Assembly: GCA_014904845.1 (NCBI GenBank)
Contig: MU119216.1
Span: 1 to 64,000, forward strand
DNA length: 64,000 nt
Direction of reading: 5' to 3'
Source of the DNA: Acephala macrosclerotiorum
Lineage: Eukaryota > Ascomycota > Leotiomycetes > Helotiales > Mollisiaceae
A model generated the notes under the pieces. The model was given only the letters and a program-made list of their open reading frames with translations, had not been told where the DNA came from and did not search any database. This document shows, one piece after another, positions 35,625 through 46,907 of this stretch. Made by a program: the position numbers and the translations under genes. Each line of letters opens with the position of its first letter. The first letter of the stretch is position 1.

Positions 35625-36045
35625 CGTCGGATGATTGGAGGAGAGCGAAAGAAAAGAAAATCCAAATAATCTAAGCGCAAGTGCCGAGGACGCCTTCCAC
35701 GGCCTGGTGAAGTTCAATGCACAAAGTTGTGTACACTGGTAACAGGATATTTTTCACCTAGAAGCAGAGAGTCATAGGAGCAGCAAGCGCTCGAGACTCT
35801 AGCTGTCTGCGTTGTTGGCCGTTCCCCTCACTAGTCCCTCTTTGGCCTCGAGCTCCATAGACTTTACTTTAGTCGAGACGATACAAAGGGTCTCTTCCTT
35901 CATCATCTCACCTGCATCTATTCTTCACGGCCAACTGGTACTCGCGCGTCTATTATCTAAGACTAGTCCTTACCGTCTTCAGGCAATATTTCCCCAAGCC
36001 CGCTTCTTGTGCTTCCGCTGCAACCACCCATCGGTGCTGGTGCTG

Positions 36046-36053
36046 CACGTGGG
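36046..36053 (+). promoter_or_regulatory. Pho4/NUC-1-type site CACGTGGG upstream of PHO81
   Basis: The octamer CACGTGGG is the high-affinity Pho4 recognition form in yeast. It lies about 270 bp before the split start codon of the PHO81 gene. This suggests feedback control of the phosphate regulator by its own pathway, an inference from the motif. Confidence 0.55.
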
Positions 36054-36321
36054 ATTCAACTTTTATCCTGCGCTGTATCTGACATACCACCTAACTATCC
36101 CCTCACACGCGGCTCGGTCACATCCATTCGACGTCATTTGGCGACTGCTCCCTTACTGAGTGTGAGCTCAGAGCTTACTACTTTCTAGACTAGACACTGC
36201 GAGAATGAATATCCGCATGTGACCGTGCTAGTACTTACCTTTGAAATACCTGCCTTTTCGCTCTCAAGTCCTCTCGCTCGCTCACAGCCCCTCAGGGCTC
36301 TGCGGGTGCCAACACCGCATT

Positions 36322-39300
36322 ATGTACGTTTTCCACCACCCCGTTTCGGAATGCTGCATAGTCTTTTATGCATATTTGATAACTTAAGAGAAGCTGACCA
36401 TTGTCTCCGCACCTGCAGGAAGTTTGGCAAGCAGATTCAGAAACGGCAGCTCGAGGTCCCAGAGTATGCCGCCAGCTTCGTGAACTACAAGGCTCTTAAG
36501 AAGGTGAGTTGATCTTACCTCCATCTGCAGCGAAAAAGCAATAAGCTCGCCACTTACTCAGGGTCTTCGTAACCAAGAGCTTGCCCATGTGCGCTAATAC
36601 TTTGTCGGCAGCTCATCAAGAAGCTCTCTGCGACGCCCACGCTGCTCGCGCAGAATGATGTTCACCGCCCGTCAGGCATCGTCGATTCTCAAGCTGCCTT
36701 ACAAGCTAATAAGGCCACCTTCTTCTTCCAACTAGTAAGCCAGCACGCCATGAGCTATCATATTCGCAATGCTGAAGAGTCCACAGGAACGAGAGCTCGA
36801 GAAAGTCAATGCTTTTTACTTGCAGAAAGAAGCCGAGGTTTGTGACTAATTTGCTTATAGACTTCCAAAATACTAATTATTACATAAGCTTAAAATCCGA
36901 CTCAAGACTCTCCTAGACAAGAAGAAAGTACTCCAGTCGCGGAGCCAAACCACATCTCGAAGATCCGCAAAGTTCACGACTTTAGAAGAGGGCTTCCAAC
37001 AATTCGGTAACGATCTAAACAAGCTTCAGCAGTTCGTCGAAATCAACGGCACAGCATTCTCCAAGATTCTTAAGAAGTGGGACAAGACGTCTAAATCGAA
37101 AACCAAGGAGCTCTATCTTTCGCGCGCCGTCGAAGTACAACCATTCTTTAATGCGACCGTTATCAGCGAATTGTCAGATCAGGCTACCACAAGTTTACAA
37201 GAGCTTGGTGCTTGGTCGGAAGGAGATCACGTTAGCTTCGACAGAAGTCCCGATCACATTGTCAGCAGTCAACACCTCCTTGGGACAGATGAAGGCGATG
37301 CGGATACCTTATTGCTCGAAGCTGTCATTTCTGGAAATCTCGAATCTCTCAAGGATCTGCTACTGCGCTTAAGGACTGCCGCTGATCCGAATGGCTCCAG
37401 AGATGTCGCATTGCTGGAGAGAATCACTAGAACCTTTTTGGCTGCCATAAATGAAGGTCCACAACAATCACTCCAACTTCTGCTAGATACTGGTCTCGTG
37501 GATGTGCAGTCTGAAGACGACATAAATGAGCGGAATTGTCTTCACCAAGCTACAATTTACGGCAACAATTTCGTTCTAAGTGTTGGGCTTTCAAGAGATG
37601 TCGCAGTTAGTCGCACTGATGTCTATGGTAGAGTACCTCTGCATTATGCTTGTATGCATGGCCGTCTCGATATGGTAGAGGCTCTGCTCAATGGTGAAGT
37701 ACCCGTACATGTGCTATTTAACCCAATGCACTAACAATTACTAGCTGATCAATCTACTATTGATCTCATCGACCACGACAACTTTACGCCTCTGATACAT
37801 GCTATCATTCATGGACATCTCGAATGCGCTGAACGATTACTTGCACGATCTGCCAGGATTGACCCAATATCCGATGCTGATCATGTACCTCTCAACCTGG
37901 CTTGTGAACATGGCTCTGTGGCTATAGTAGAGTTGCTGCTCAAGCATGGAGCTGCCATTCTGCCAGATGCTGAAGGCCTCTTCCCTCAACATCTCGTTGC
38001 TCGGTCAGGCCAAACTCCTCAACTGCTTCTCCTGCTCAAGGACTACGGCGCGGACCTGGACCAGATCGACAAGCTTTACTCCTGGACTCCGCTCTTTCAC
38101 GCCGCAAGTGAAGGTAATGTTCCCTGTATGCAGACACTTCTCCAAGTTGGTGTGAAAACCAATATCCTTGATGAGAAGGAGCTCTCAGCTATGTATTACG
38201 CCGCGTGGGAAGGTCACTTAGAGTGTATGCGACTCTTATCATCCATACCTATAACTGCTCGAAGCAGCCGATCAGGTCTTCCATCAGGACAAATTGCGCC
38301 AATGACGGGAGGTAGCAGTGCCCCGATGCCAATGAGCCTGGACGCAGACGCGATTCCCGAACTCGAACTTCCGCCTCCAATTATACCCTTACGACGCTAC
38401 GGCCATAATTTCCTCGACACGAAGACCTTCATCCAAATCAGCTTTGAAGAGAACGGTGACCAGCCCATGGTGTTCTTCCATGATAGCAAATACCCTGCAG
38501 CTCGTCTTACCATCTCGTCTAAACTTTCGGACCTCATACCCAAGAACATTCTACTACCATTTCAGGAAGATACCCGGCTTGTTTCCTTTCAGATTGATAA
38601 TCTAGATTCCTTTGCCATCGATTTCGATGTCTTTCCTACTTATGGCGCTAAGGTTATTGCGAAGACTGTCGCGCTCCCGAGCACTTTTCGAGCATTGATG
38701 AGCAGTTCAGGTCGCTGCTGCTTACCGCTCTTCGACCCAAGGTTGAGAGCCATCGGACAGATCACCTTTAATTTTCAAGTGATTAAACCATTCTCGGGGA
38801 GACCACTGGAAATCACGGACTTCGAGACATACTGGAAGGCTACAAGCCAATTCGATCATAAGCCCAGCGCCTTCATTACCGGCTCTAGTTTATCAGGAGA
38901 CTATGTACAATTGTTTGTACAGCACACTTGTGATGGAGTACCCGTCCTTTGGCCAAGATGGACCATAGACTACATGGATATCGAGTTTCCTGTGAGCCGT
39001 CTCACATATGCGCAATTCATCAGCGCCGGTTCTCGTCATGCCAGCAAGACAGCAGAGCTGACTGAATTGCCCAAGTACCCAGCTAGTAATATTGCTGAAG
39101 TCCACGGTGTACTGGCAAGCTCCGCAGTCTCCCTGCAGGATGCCTTCACGCTATTGCCTGCAGGTATGCACGTCAATCTTCATATCCTGTATCCATCTAC
39201 AGAAGAAGAGAAGACCTTGCGTCTGGGACCAACAGTGAACATCAATGTCTTCGGAGACGCCATACTAGGAGTTGTGTTCAATCATGCCAGAGCTTTGAGG

Positions 39301-39783
39301 GAACAAATGCCAGATCAGATGAGATCTATTGTCTTTAGCTCCTTCAATCCGACCGTGTGTACGGCGTTGAACTGGAAACAACCAAATTACCCCGTCTTCT
39401 TGTGCAATGATTTAGGTCGTGAAGCCAGAGCAGCGGGCTCTATCTCAACTCAAAGCAGTGGAAGGAGAACAACTTCCATCAAAGAGGCGGTGAGGATTGC
39501 TCAGAACAACAACTTCATGGGCTTGATATGTTGTTCAAGACTTCTAGTAAGCCCTGTCAGATATATTCATAGATATGTCGGAGATGCTCACAATACGCAG
39601 GATATGGTTCCAGCATTGATTGAAGCCATCAAGGCGCAAGGACTTGTGCTGGTTATAGACAAGAGTGCAGAGACAGACGCGATGGCACAACTCGATGATC
39701 CGTTCCCAAGACTTCCGGCAGGCATCGATGGTGTCCTAAAGGCGGGTGGTGTTCTTCGTTTTAATGAGAGTATTGACATGTAA
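36322..39783 (+). CDS. PHO81: Pho81/NUC-2 CDK inhibitor of phosphate signalling
   Basis: Senses phosphate status (through inositol pyrophosphates in the known family) and inhibits the Pho80-Pho85 kinase. Exons 36322-36323, 36419-36503, 36612-36734, 36787-36837, 36889-37693 and 37745-39783 give 1034 residues. The SPX domain starts at residue 1 with KFGKQIQKRQ and includes NYKALKKLIKKL and KILKKWDK. Ankyrin repeats occupy about 230-490 (DVYGRVPLHYACMHGRLDMVEALL, LLKHGA). The C-terminal third resembles a glycerophosphodiester phosphodiesterase fold without visible catalytic HR motif. The SPX start demands that ATG be split AT|G by a 95-bp intron (donor GTACGT at 36324). Confidence 0.93.
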
Positions 39784-39924
39784 TGAACACGTCCCTAAAA
39801 GTTCTGCATAGCGATTAGATTCGTGCAAGAATTTGAATAATTACGAGGACCCATTCTCGCACCGTATGTGATGAAAACTGGCTTTGATTTCTCCACCTTT
39901 CCAAGACCTGATGACTCGCCCCTC

Positions 39925-40608
39925 TTAAGCGCCTTTAAATCCATACCTCAACTCTCCCAGCTCTCCTTCCGGATCAACACTGCCCATAACCCACTTCGCC
40001 AGCATCATAACCCCATAAACCCCAGCTGGCAACCATCCAAACCCCATCCAAATCTCCCCTCTTCCCCCCACCAAAGCCCCCAGCGGTACTAACACAACAC
40101 ATAATCCTAAATTCAGATACGGCAAATACTTCCTCACCGGACCATCATCTCCGCCTACTAACAAATCAAGCCTTCCAGCCACACCCTTTCCCTTCTTAAG
40201 AGGAAGAGGAGCATTCAAGTGATCTAGGAAAGCGATCCCGATCTCCCCTGGAGGTAAGACGTAAAGTAAGAATGCCGTACTCAAAAGACTCGTAACACTT
40301 AACAGTGCTAGGAAAGCTGTTCTCGCCACCAATAGAGAAGGAAGGTATGGTATCAGGCTGAGTAGTGGAAGTGAGAGGAGAGCTAGGCGGTAGGTGTTGT
40401 TTGTTTGAATGTTTTGTTGGTGAAGAGTATGGATCAGTTGCTCTTGTTCTAGATAAAAACGTGAGTAAAACAAGATATCTTGAGATGAAAGTGTAGATAG
40501 ATAAATATGCATACCTTCCTCATCCAAGGCTTCAGGAAGGTCATCCTCCTCGTCGTTGTCTGTGGGATAATGGAACGTTTTTCTGAGGCGAGCTGTTGTT
40601 TGATACAT
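39925..40608 (-). CDS. Small four-helix membrane protein, function unknown
   Basis: Exons 40608-40515 and 40448-39925 give 205 residues. The 66-bp intron is in frame, so both spliced and read-through forms are possible. The N-terminus is acidic (DNDEEDDLPEALDEE). Four hydrophobic segments are at about 55-75, 80-100, 135-155 and 165-185. I do not recognise the family. It is divergent from the APH-type kinase gene 384 bp away. The gene-free spacer contains only a C/T-rich leader. Confidence 0.72.
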   Translation of the reverse strand: MYQTTARLRKTFHYPTDNDEEDDLPEALDEEGMHIYLSTLSSQDILFYSRFYLEQEQLIHTLHQQNIQTNNTYRLALLSLPLLSLIPYLPSLLVARTAFLALLSVTSLLSTAFLLYVLPPGEIGIAFLDHLNAPLPLKKGKGVAGRLDLLVGGDDGPVRKYLPYLNLGLCVVLVPLGALVGGRGEIWMGFGWLPAGVYGVMMLAKWVMGSVDPEGELGELRYGFKGA

Positions 40609-40992
40609 TTTCTCTATCTTTATTCTCACCTTCTCGTCAAAATGACGAAGAAAATATGAGTTTGGATTTGAAGTTATCTTGTGACAGGTCCTCGACGTGG
40701 CCTCGCGTTCTTGGCAATAAGATTGTGCATTGGCAGTATAAATCGGTTAACGTATCCACCCGCTCCACAGATGCTAGAGCTCGGAGAAGAAGGATCGCGG
40801 GATGTACGGACCTTGGGCATGATCCTAAGGTGCACCACGCTCCCGCGGCGGGAAGGCTGGAGCTTAAGAAAAAGCTTCGTGGCCCTACTTCGTAATGGCC
40901 GCCCTTTCAATCGGAACTGATCCCCGCGCTTCAACCCTTTCTATTTAATTCGCTCCAGAATCTCGATACCGTCACTATCACATCAACCTAAA
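40609..40992. promoter_or_regulatory. Divergent spacer of the membrane protein and APH-type kinase genes
   Basis: 384 bp between two start codons facing away from each other. Open frames here are shadows. No named site is evident. Confidence 0.4.
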
Positions 40993-42305
40993 ATGGCTCT
41001 CCAGCAAGTCGAGAAAGACCAGTTCGGCATTGAGGTCGCAAAGGAACTATCGCAGACTCGATATGCGTGCTCTTCGTTGTCACTCCTCAGCGGCGGGACC
41101 GCCAATTTCCTCTTTCGTGGGATCCTGGCTCAACCACTGCAAGATGGTAGGAAGACCGTTATCATCAAGCATTCCAAGGAATTCGTTTCAGAGAACCGGA
41201 ACTTCCACTTGGATATTTCACGATGTGTAGGCTACCTCTTTCTTTTTCTTCGCTGTACTTCAATGGGGTTTCTGTTGATAGAAATATGCTGATGTTGGAT
41301 GATATATCTACCAGCTCTTTGAAGAGGCCATGCTCAAGGCCTTGGATACTTTTCCATCCACCACAGTAGACAACCTCTGCCTCAGAACACCACATATGTA
41401 CCTATTTGATCGGAAGACAAATACCCAGGTCCTAGAAGATCTGTCGGGCGCGATCGATATGACAACAGTGTTGGAGTCCCCAACAACCTTGAGTGTCTTA
41501 CCCCAGTCCATTTCAACTGCCATAGGCCGCGCTCTAGGGGCCTGGCTTCGGTCTTTCCACTCTTGGGCTTCAGAGCCGGCGCAGGCTGATCTTCAAAGAG
41601 TAATGGTCGACAACAAGCCAATGTGACAAATAAGATATGCGATTAGCTATGGAGCGTTCACAGAAGTCGTTCAAAATTCCCGGAGGTTTGGGAACGCAAT
41701 AGGAAGACCTTGGAAGAGGTTAGGGACATGGCGACTGCGGAATATGCGAAAACCACCGAAGACAAAGCAGGGGAGGACTGGGGAATTATACACGGCGACT
41801 TCTGGTCTGGGAAGTAAGTTCTGTTCTGCTCTACTCTTCTCTCTTATCACCAACGATGATCTTGACAATGCTTGAACTCAGTGTCCTGATACCAAACACC
41901 CCATCGCTTGAGAAGCAGCAGCCAAAAGGAATAAACCTCTTCATTATTGACTGGGAGCTTGCTCAATTCGGTCGCAGAGAGTATGATCTCGGTCAGATGA
42001 TTGGTGACCTCTATGAGCGGAAGCATTTTATGGATATTGAGAGCTCTCTCTGGCTTATTCAAGGTTTTGTTGCAGGTTATGGCGCCCTGAGTGATGAGAT
42101 GGCTTTCCGGATTGCTATCCATGCAGGGGTACATTTGATCTGCTGGTATATCAGACGGGACCCGACAGCTCCTTTCACGGAGCCTCCGAAGCAGATCCAG
42201 GACGCGATCTGTATTGGAACCGACTTCATCGTGAAGGGGTGGGAGAAGGATCGGATATGGTTTGAGGGCAGTGACTTAGCGTACTTGTTCAACAGGAGAC
42301 CCTAG
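40993..42305 (+). CDS. Aminoglycoside-phosphotransferase-like (APH fold) small-molecule kinase
   Basis: Exons 40993-41226, 41315-41599, 41647-41813 and 41882-42305 give 369 residues. The catalytic loop is IIHGDFWSGN (Asp224, Asn229) and the metal-binding motif is IIDWELAQFG (Asp252). The N-lobe has LSGGTANFLFR and the Lys in TVIIKHSK. This is the APH/choline-kinase superfamily. Fungal members phosphorylate unknown small molecules and are not antibiotic-resistance genes as such. The catalytic residues are spread over exons 3 and 4, whose junction restores SGN. No substrate can be named. Confidence 0.85.
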
Positions 42306-42719
42306 ACCAAGCCTGATTTATAGGAGTCCAAGACGGGAAAGGAGAACTCTTGACATTGTGTCTCGGTATAACATTTAAAAGAAGTTTGCCACTTCCATAT
42401 TATTTTGCCCTGTGCCGTTCTATTATGTCAACCGGGCAGGGAGCCCTGACTTGATCAAAACATCGTGTAAACCCTGAATTACATTGAAACAAAATTAAAA
42501 AATTTCTCGTAGGAGGCCTGCAAGCCGTTTGAACAGCTTGGGAATTACTTGCCATGTTTGATAGAGCTTAGATGATACATAGGGCGCACATTTTTGCTCC
42601 CTTAGCCACATGAAATTTAGCAGCCTCGCCAGATGCAACCGAACCTCGAATGATCTCAGCACCACATTTTCCCTCCCCACCAACACCTTTGACTCGCCAT
42701 TGCGAGGCGACGAAACAAG
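42306..42719. other. Gene-free stretch
   Basis: 3' flank of the kinase gene and upstream region of COA1. Open frames on the minus strand here are shadows of the COA1 first exon. Nothing else seen. Confidence 0.45.
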
Positions 42720-43390
42720 ATGCTGCTTCGATTATTACGGTCGCGGGCTCTGCCCAGATACAGAGCTGTAAATTTGAGGAATTTTGTGCAGAGAAGGACG
42801 TTAATTGCTGCGCCGAAAGAAGGACAAGGACCTCTGATGGAGAGGAGAGCTGATCGCGAATTACCTGGTACCCCAAACTGAACTCCTACTTTCCAATACA
42901 CATATAGCTAATTCAAGCTACAGATCTCCCAGAAAACGGCATGAAATGGATGCGCACCGTCCCCATCTTCCTCATCGTCCTCGTCTCCTCCACCCTCGCT
43001 ATCTTCAACTACCAAAAATCCTCCAGCTCCGTCGTATCCTCCACCATGTACGCCCTCCGCACCTCCCCAAAAGCCCGTGAATATTTAGGAGATGAGATAT
43101 ACTTTGCACATAAGATGCCTTGGATTTGGGGAGAGATGAATCAATTGCATGGCAGGATTGATATTCAGTTTGAAGTTAAGGGGAGTAGGGCTAGTGGTAC
43201 GATGCGATTCAAGAGTTTTAGGGCGACGAGGCAGGGCATGTTTGAGACTACGGAGTGGAGTTTGGAGACGAAGGATGGGAGCAAGATTGATCTCTTGGAT
43301 GGGGCGGATCCGTTTGTAGGGATTGAGGTTGATGAGGATGAGCCGAAGCAGGTTGGGAGAGGAAGCTATGCGCCGAATTTGTCGAGTTGA
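42720..43390 (+). CDS. COA1: Cytochrome c oxidase assembly factor Coa1
   Basis: Acts at the mitochondrial inner membrane in early Cox1 maturation. Exons 42720-42867 and 42924-43390 give 204 residues. Exon 1 is an arginine-rich presequence (MLLRLLRSRALPRYRAVNLR), then RTLIAAPKEGQGPLMERRADRELP. Exon 2 begins the membrane helix FLIVLVSSTLAIFNY and the conserved ALRTSPKAREYLGDEIYF and LHGRIDIQFEVKGS (Coa1/Tim21-like fold). Without the first exon the protein would lack import signal and matrix segment, so the splice model is well supported. It is convergent with uL3m. Confidence 0.92.
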
Positions 43391-43544
43391 GCAGTTGGAG
43401 TTGTATAAGTGAGGATTGAGTTTGGTGTGTGGGAAAGATGGTAGGGAGCATGGCATTGGAATGGCGTTATAGGAATTCTGCTCTCCCAAAACGCCGATAT
43501 ATGCCACACGTATTGTACAATATCTAAGTGTACAAAGTTCTGCT

Positions 43545-44474
43545 CTATGCAGTCGCTGTTTCCTTCAATGTCTCTTTTACCTCTAAAGCAGCTGGAACAA
43601 CGGGCCACGGCTTCTTAATAGCGTCCTGAACCTTCACAATACACCCCTTCGGTCCAGCCACACACCCATTTACCACAATCAACCCTTTCTCAGAATCCAC
43701 CTTCAACACCTTCACATTCTGAATCGTAACCTGCTGTCCACCCATATTTCCCGGCATCCTCTTCCCAGGATGAACTCTTGAACCACCACCCTGCGAAGGA
43801 CCTGAACTACCCATTGTCCGATGATTCTTCGAATTACCATGAGAAGCCGGCTGTCCCTTAAACCCATATCTCTTCATACCACCCGCAAACCCCATTCCCC
43901 TACAATTACTCCTCGTATCCACAAACTGTCCTTCAAGAAACCATTCCGGTCCAACACTCTGTCCAACCTTCAGCAATCCCCTCTCATCCTTGACTCTGAA
44001 TTCCGTCAAGTATCGTTTAGGACTGATTCCCGCACTAGCAAAATGCCCGAGGACAGGTCTTGTAACATTACTCGGATGCTTCCACCCAGCTCCCATCTGC
44101 ACAGCATAATACCCATGCTTCTCCCTCGTCTTATGAGCCACAACCTGTAACCTATCAATCTGCAACACCGTACAAGGCGTCCTTATCCCCGTCTCTGGGT
44201 CATAGATAGCAGTCATTCCTTTCTTAACCGCCAAAGCACCAGTTCGTAATGGTAATGTGAAGGCTTTTCGTTTTAGGGCAGCAGCGGGCGAGTGTTCGAG
44301 GGTTGGGAGACCGGCGGTTTGCTGGTTGAAGCGGTTGGGTTTTCCGCGTGCTGGGGCGGTTGTCCATCCGTATTTTATGCCGCGTTTTGCGACTATCGGG
44401 AGGAGAGAATCTGGTAGAAGGAATGACGGGGGCAATTGGATGGCGCCCCACGTTGTGGGAAGTTTGGGCGCCAT
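43545..44474 (-). CDS. Mitochondrial ribosomal protein uL3m (MRPL9 type)
   Basis: Structural protein of the mitochondrial large ribosomal subunit. A single 309-residue frame without introns. The uL3 signatures are GMTAIYDPETG, FVDTRSNCRGMGFAGGMKRYGFKGQPASHG and the Gly-rich loop GSRVHPGKRMPGNMGG that reaches the peptidyl-transferase centre. The N-terminus is arginine/lysine-containing, compatible with import. It shares a 168-bp divergent promoter with the JLP2 gene. Confidence 0.95.
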   Translation of the reverse strand: MAPKLPTTWGAIQLPPSFLLPDSLLPIVAKRGIKYGWTTAPARGKPNRFNQQTAGLPTLEHSPAAALKRKAFTLPLRTGALAVKKGMTAIYDPETGIRTPCTVLQIDRLQVVAHKTREKHGYYAVQMGAGWKHPSNVTRPVLGHFASAGISPKRYLTEFRVKDERGLLKVGQSVGPEWFLEGQFVDTRSNCRGMGFAGGMKRYGFKGQPASHGNSKNHRTMGSSGPSQGGGSRVHPGKRMPGNMGGQQVTIQNVKVLKVDSEKGLIVVNGCVAGPKGCIVKVQDAIKKPWPVVPAALEVKETLKETATA

Positions 44475-44642
44475 TGTGAGGTTTGGTGCTTGAGGTGTTG
44501 TAGTGGTGAGAGCTCTTGGACTTGAGGATGATTTTCGCTACGGGCGGTGTGAGAGGCCAGGTGGGAAGCGAATATCAAAATGCATTTTGGCGAATGGAGA
44601 AGAATGACCAGAATACAAAAGTATGGAACTCAGATTCACAAA

Positions 44643-45491
44643 ATGGTTTATTATTTCACGTCGAATGTAGTGACTCCTTCTGCCAGTATTTATGTTGGAA
44701 AGGACAAAGTCGAGAGCAAGTTCTTTATTTTTCTTCTATCTGTCCAAGCATGCTAATAAAATCTAGATGAGGATCTGATCAAATATGGACTTGAGGAGGA
44801 TGTCTGGTTCCATGCAGACAAATTGTCGAGCGCTCATATCTATCTTCGGATGAAAGAAGGCGAAAATTGGGAGTCTATCAATGAGGAAGTTCTCACAGAT
44901 CTCGCACAATTGACAAAGGCCAATTCGATCGAAGGTGCGGAATTCTTCATATCGTATTCGCACGTGATACTAATATTTTATAGGCAATAAGAAGGATAAT
45001 GTCACTATTATCTATACGCCATGGTCGAATCTCAAGAAGGATGGGTCTATGGCTATTGGTCAGGTTGGCTTCAAGAATCCAAAAATGGTTCGTCCCACAA
45101 GCGAGGATCTCAAAAGCATCCATTACTCAACTTTGTTGCTTAGGTGAAGAGAATCCTTGTTCCTCAAAGAGAGAACCCGATCGTCAACCGCCTGAATAAG
45201 ACCAAGGTTGAGAAGTTCCCAGATCTTGCCATGGAGAAGGAGGAGCTCTTGAAGGCTTTGAGGAAGAAAGACCAAGCTGCAAGACTTGAGCGAGTGAGTC
45301 TACTCCAACAGCTCGAAAGTTTCCAATATTGACGGACAGTGCAGAAGAAAGAAGATGCTAGAATAGCTAAGGAAAGGCAAGAGAAGAAGTGGCAGAAGGA
45401 TCATGCATATGATGAGATGTTCCAAGAAGCAGATCCTGAGGAGGCCAACAACCAAGACCGTGGAGAAGACTGGGAGGATGACTTCATGTAA
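44643..45491 (+). CDS. JLP2: CCDC25/Jlp2 orthologue (NFACT-R/DUF814 protein)
   Basis: Exons 44643-44715, 44767-44934, 44984-45087, 45144-45293 and 45345-45491 give 213 residues. The NFACT-R domain (about 1-110) reads [40 protein letters not shown] and [23 protein letters not shown] text. A charged helix follows and ends [13 protein letters not shown]. The family is conserved in eukaryotes. The human protein binds nucleic acids and the domain is shared with ribosome quality-control NEMF/Rqc2, but the fungal role is unclear. Intron 1 (44716-44766) has the donor GCAAGT, a GC-AG intron. GT alternatives break the frame. Confidence 0.92.
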
Positions 45492-45749
45492 ATTCATACT
45501 AAGTCTGTAGATGCAGCGCTGAGTTCATCATCCAATTCATGCTCCGTGAAAATGCCCATACAGCTCGCCACTAGGGCTTGGTATTATTGACTTTTTGTCC
45601 CTCCTAGGACCCTAGTAAGAGATGGATTGCAGGAACTCAAGTAACTGAACAACGCCTTACCCAATGCTTTTACCATACCAGTGATGCATGCCTCTCTCAT
45701 CTTCCGAATCTCTCTATCATCCATCGAATTCTCACATTCCATACTCCTC

Positions 45750-46457
45750 TCACCCGAGTCTGCTACCCATCTGATTAACACTCGTCCCTTTCACCGCATG
45801 ATCACTCGGATTCGCCGCCGCCTCGTACAAAATATTCGTCGGGGCCCTTCCCAGCTGCATCCAATCGCCCTTAAACCCCAAATAGCTAATTCTCGAAACG
45901 TCCTCTCCATAATTATCAACAACGAACAACGTCAAGCTCTGCACCTTCCCAAAAAGCGCTCTCTTGACTTGGATATCTTGGATCTCGGACGTCTGCGAGA
46001 GCGCAAATTCTTGTGTAGCGGATAAGTCGCTGGCGGTCGAGAAGTCGAGATCATCGCGGTTGATGAATACTTTGAGTGTCTGGGGCGCAGAGTCGGAATT
46101 TGAAGTTCGAATCATGATTGAATGTAGCTTTACTTGTCCTGTAAATCTATCTGTACATTAGCGGCAGTAAATAGCAAGCCAGAACCAAACGCACGGAATA
46201 TGCATCAACAACTGCTCATCAGCATCACTCTCAAGCTCTGGCTCGGCCTGCAACCGTTCCGCCCATGTCTTCTTCACAATAGCTTTGCCAGAGTGAGCTT
46301 CGCTTTCGTTAAGGGTGGTTATGTCGTCGAAATTGATGTGTTGGTAGAGGGAGTATTGGAGGGCTGGGGCTATGTCGTCTGTGTGGTCGTGACCGGCATG
46401 ATCGTGTCCGTGGTCATGGCTCGAATGGTCGTGCTCGTCGTGGCAGTGTCCTGACAT
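45750..46457 (-). CDS. PITH-domain protein with His-rich N-terminus
   Basis: Exons 46457-46195 and 46146-45750 give 219 residues. The PITH domain (about 30-200) has the family features LYQHINFDDITTLNES, IPFTGQVKLHSIMIR, LFVVDNYGEDVSRISYLGFKGD and the closing YEAAANPSDH. The domain was named from proteasome-interacting thioredoxin-like protein TXNL1; this member lacks the thioredoxin part, as in PITHD1. Before the domain lies a run of alternating His, Asp and Gly (CHDEHDHSSHDHGHDHAGHDH) that could bind metal ions. Role inferred: a proteasome-associated cytosolic factor. Confidence 0.88.
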
Positions 46458-46907
46458 GTTTGCGTAGTTGTGGAAACTATGGTGGTGTTTGTTGAAGAGC
46501 CAGAGTTGCGCGAGGCTGAGCTTGGGATTTGGAGAGCTTCGGTGGCGGGGCAAATGAGGGGCAACTCCAGCAAAATGTAAACAGCTACCTTTTTGACAAA
46601 GACTTGCGCGACTGTTCTTCTTGAAGACTTGGATGTGCTCTTAATAATTAATTAGGGTAACAGCATAGATACAAACCTAAATTGAACTGTACGGTAGTTC
46701 AAATTCATCACTTGGGGGGAAAGCTTTGTAGCTCCTGATTGTCCCAGCTGAAGATGAACATCGATGAGATCATAAATTCTCAGCTAACCCTCAACAATAG
46801 AAACCCACTATATAGCAACGGATTCAAGCCGAGTGGATGATTGTGACAAGTTCAGCAGTCACCAAGTCATAATTTGCCCGAGCTGTTTCATTAAAGCTTC
46901 TACCACA
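46458..46907. other. Gene-free stretch
   Basis: PITH-gene promoter and the 3' flank of RRN6. Nothing recognised. Confidence 0.5.

Larger units (their letters stand above)
35164..36321. promoter_or_regulatory. Upstream region of PHO81 with CACGTG boxes
   Basis: 1.16 kb without a gene. The right half is C/T-rich, as in fungal promoters and leaders. It contains two CACGTG palindromes, listed separately. No other open frame convinces me. Confidence 0.5.

Noticed and set aside
35812..36159. 115-codon frame upstream of PHO81
   Set aside because: C/T-rich leader DNA, no domain, and it contains the CACGTGGG site.
40993..42305. Reading the APH-type kinase as an antibiotic-resistance gene
   Set aside because: Fungal APH-fold kinases are a broad family. 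Nothing points to an aminoglycoside substrate or to bacterial origin, and the gene has three ordinary introns.
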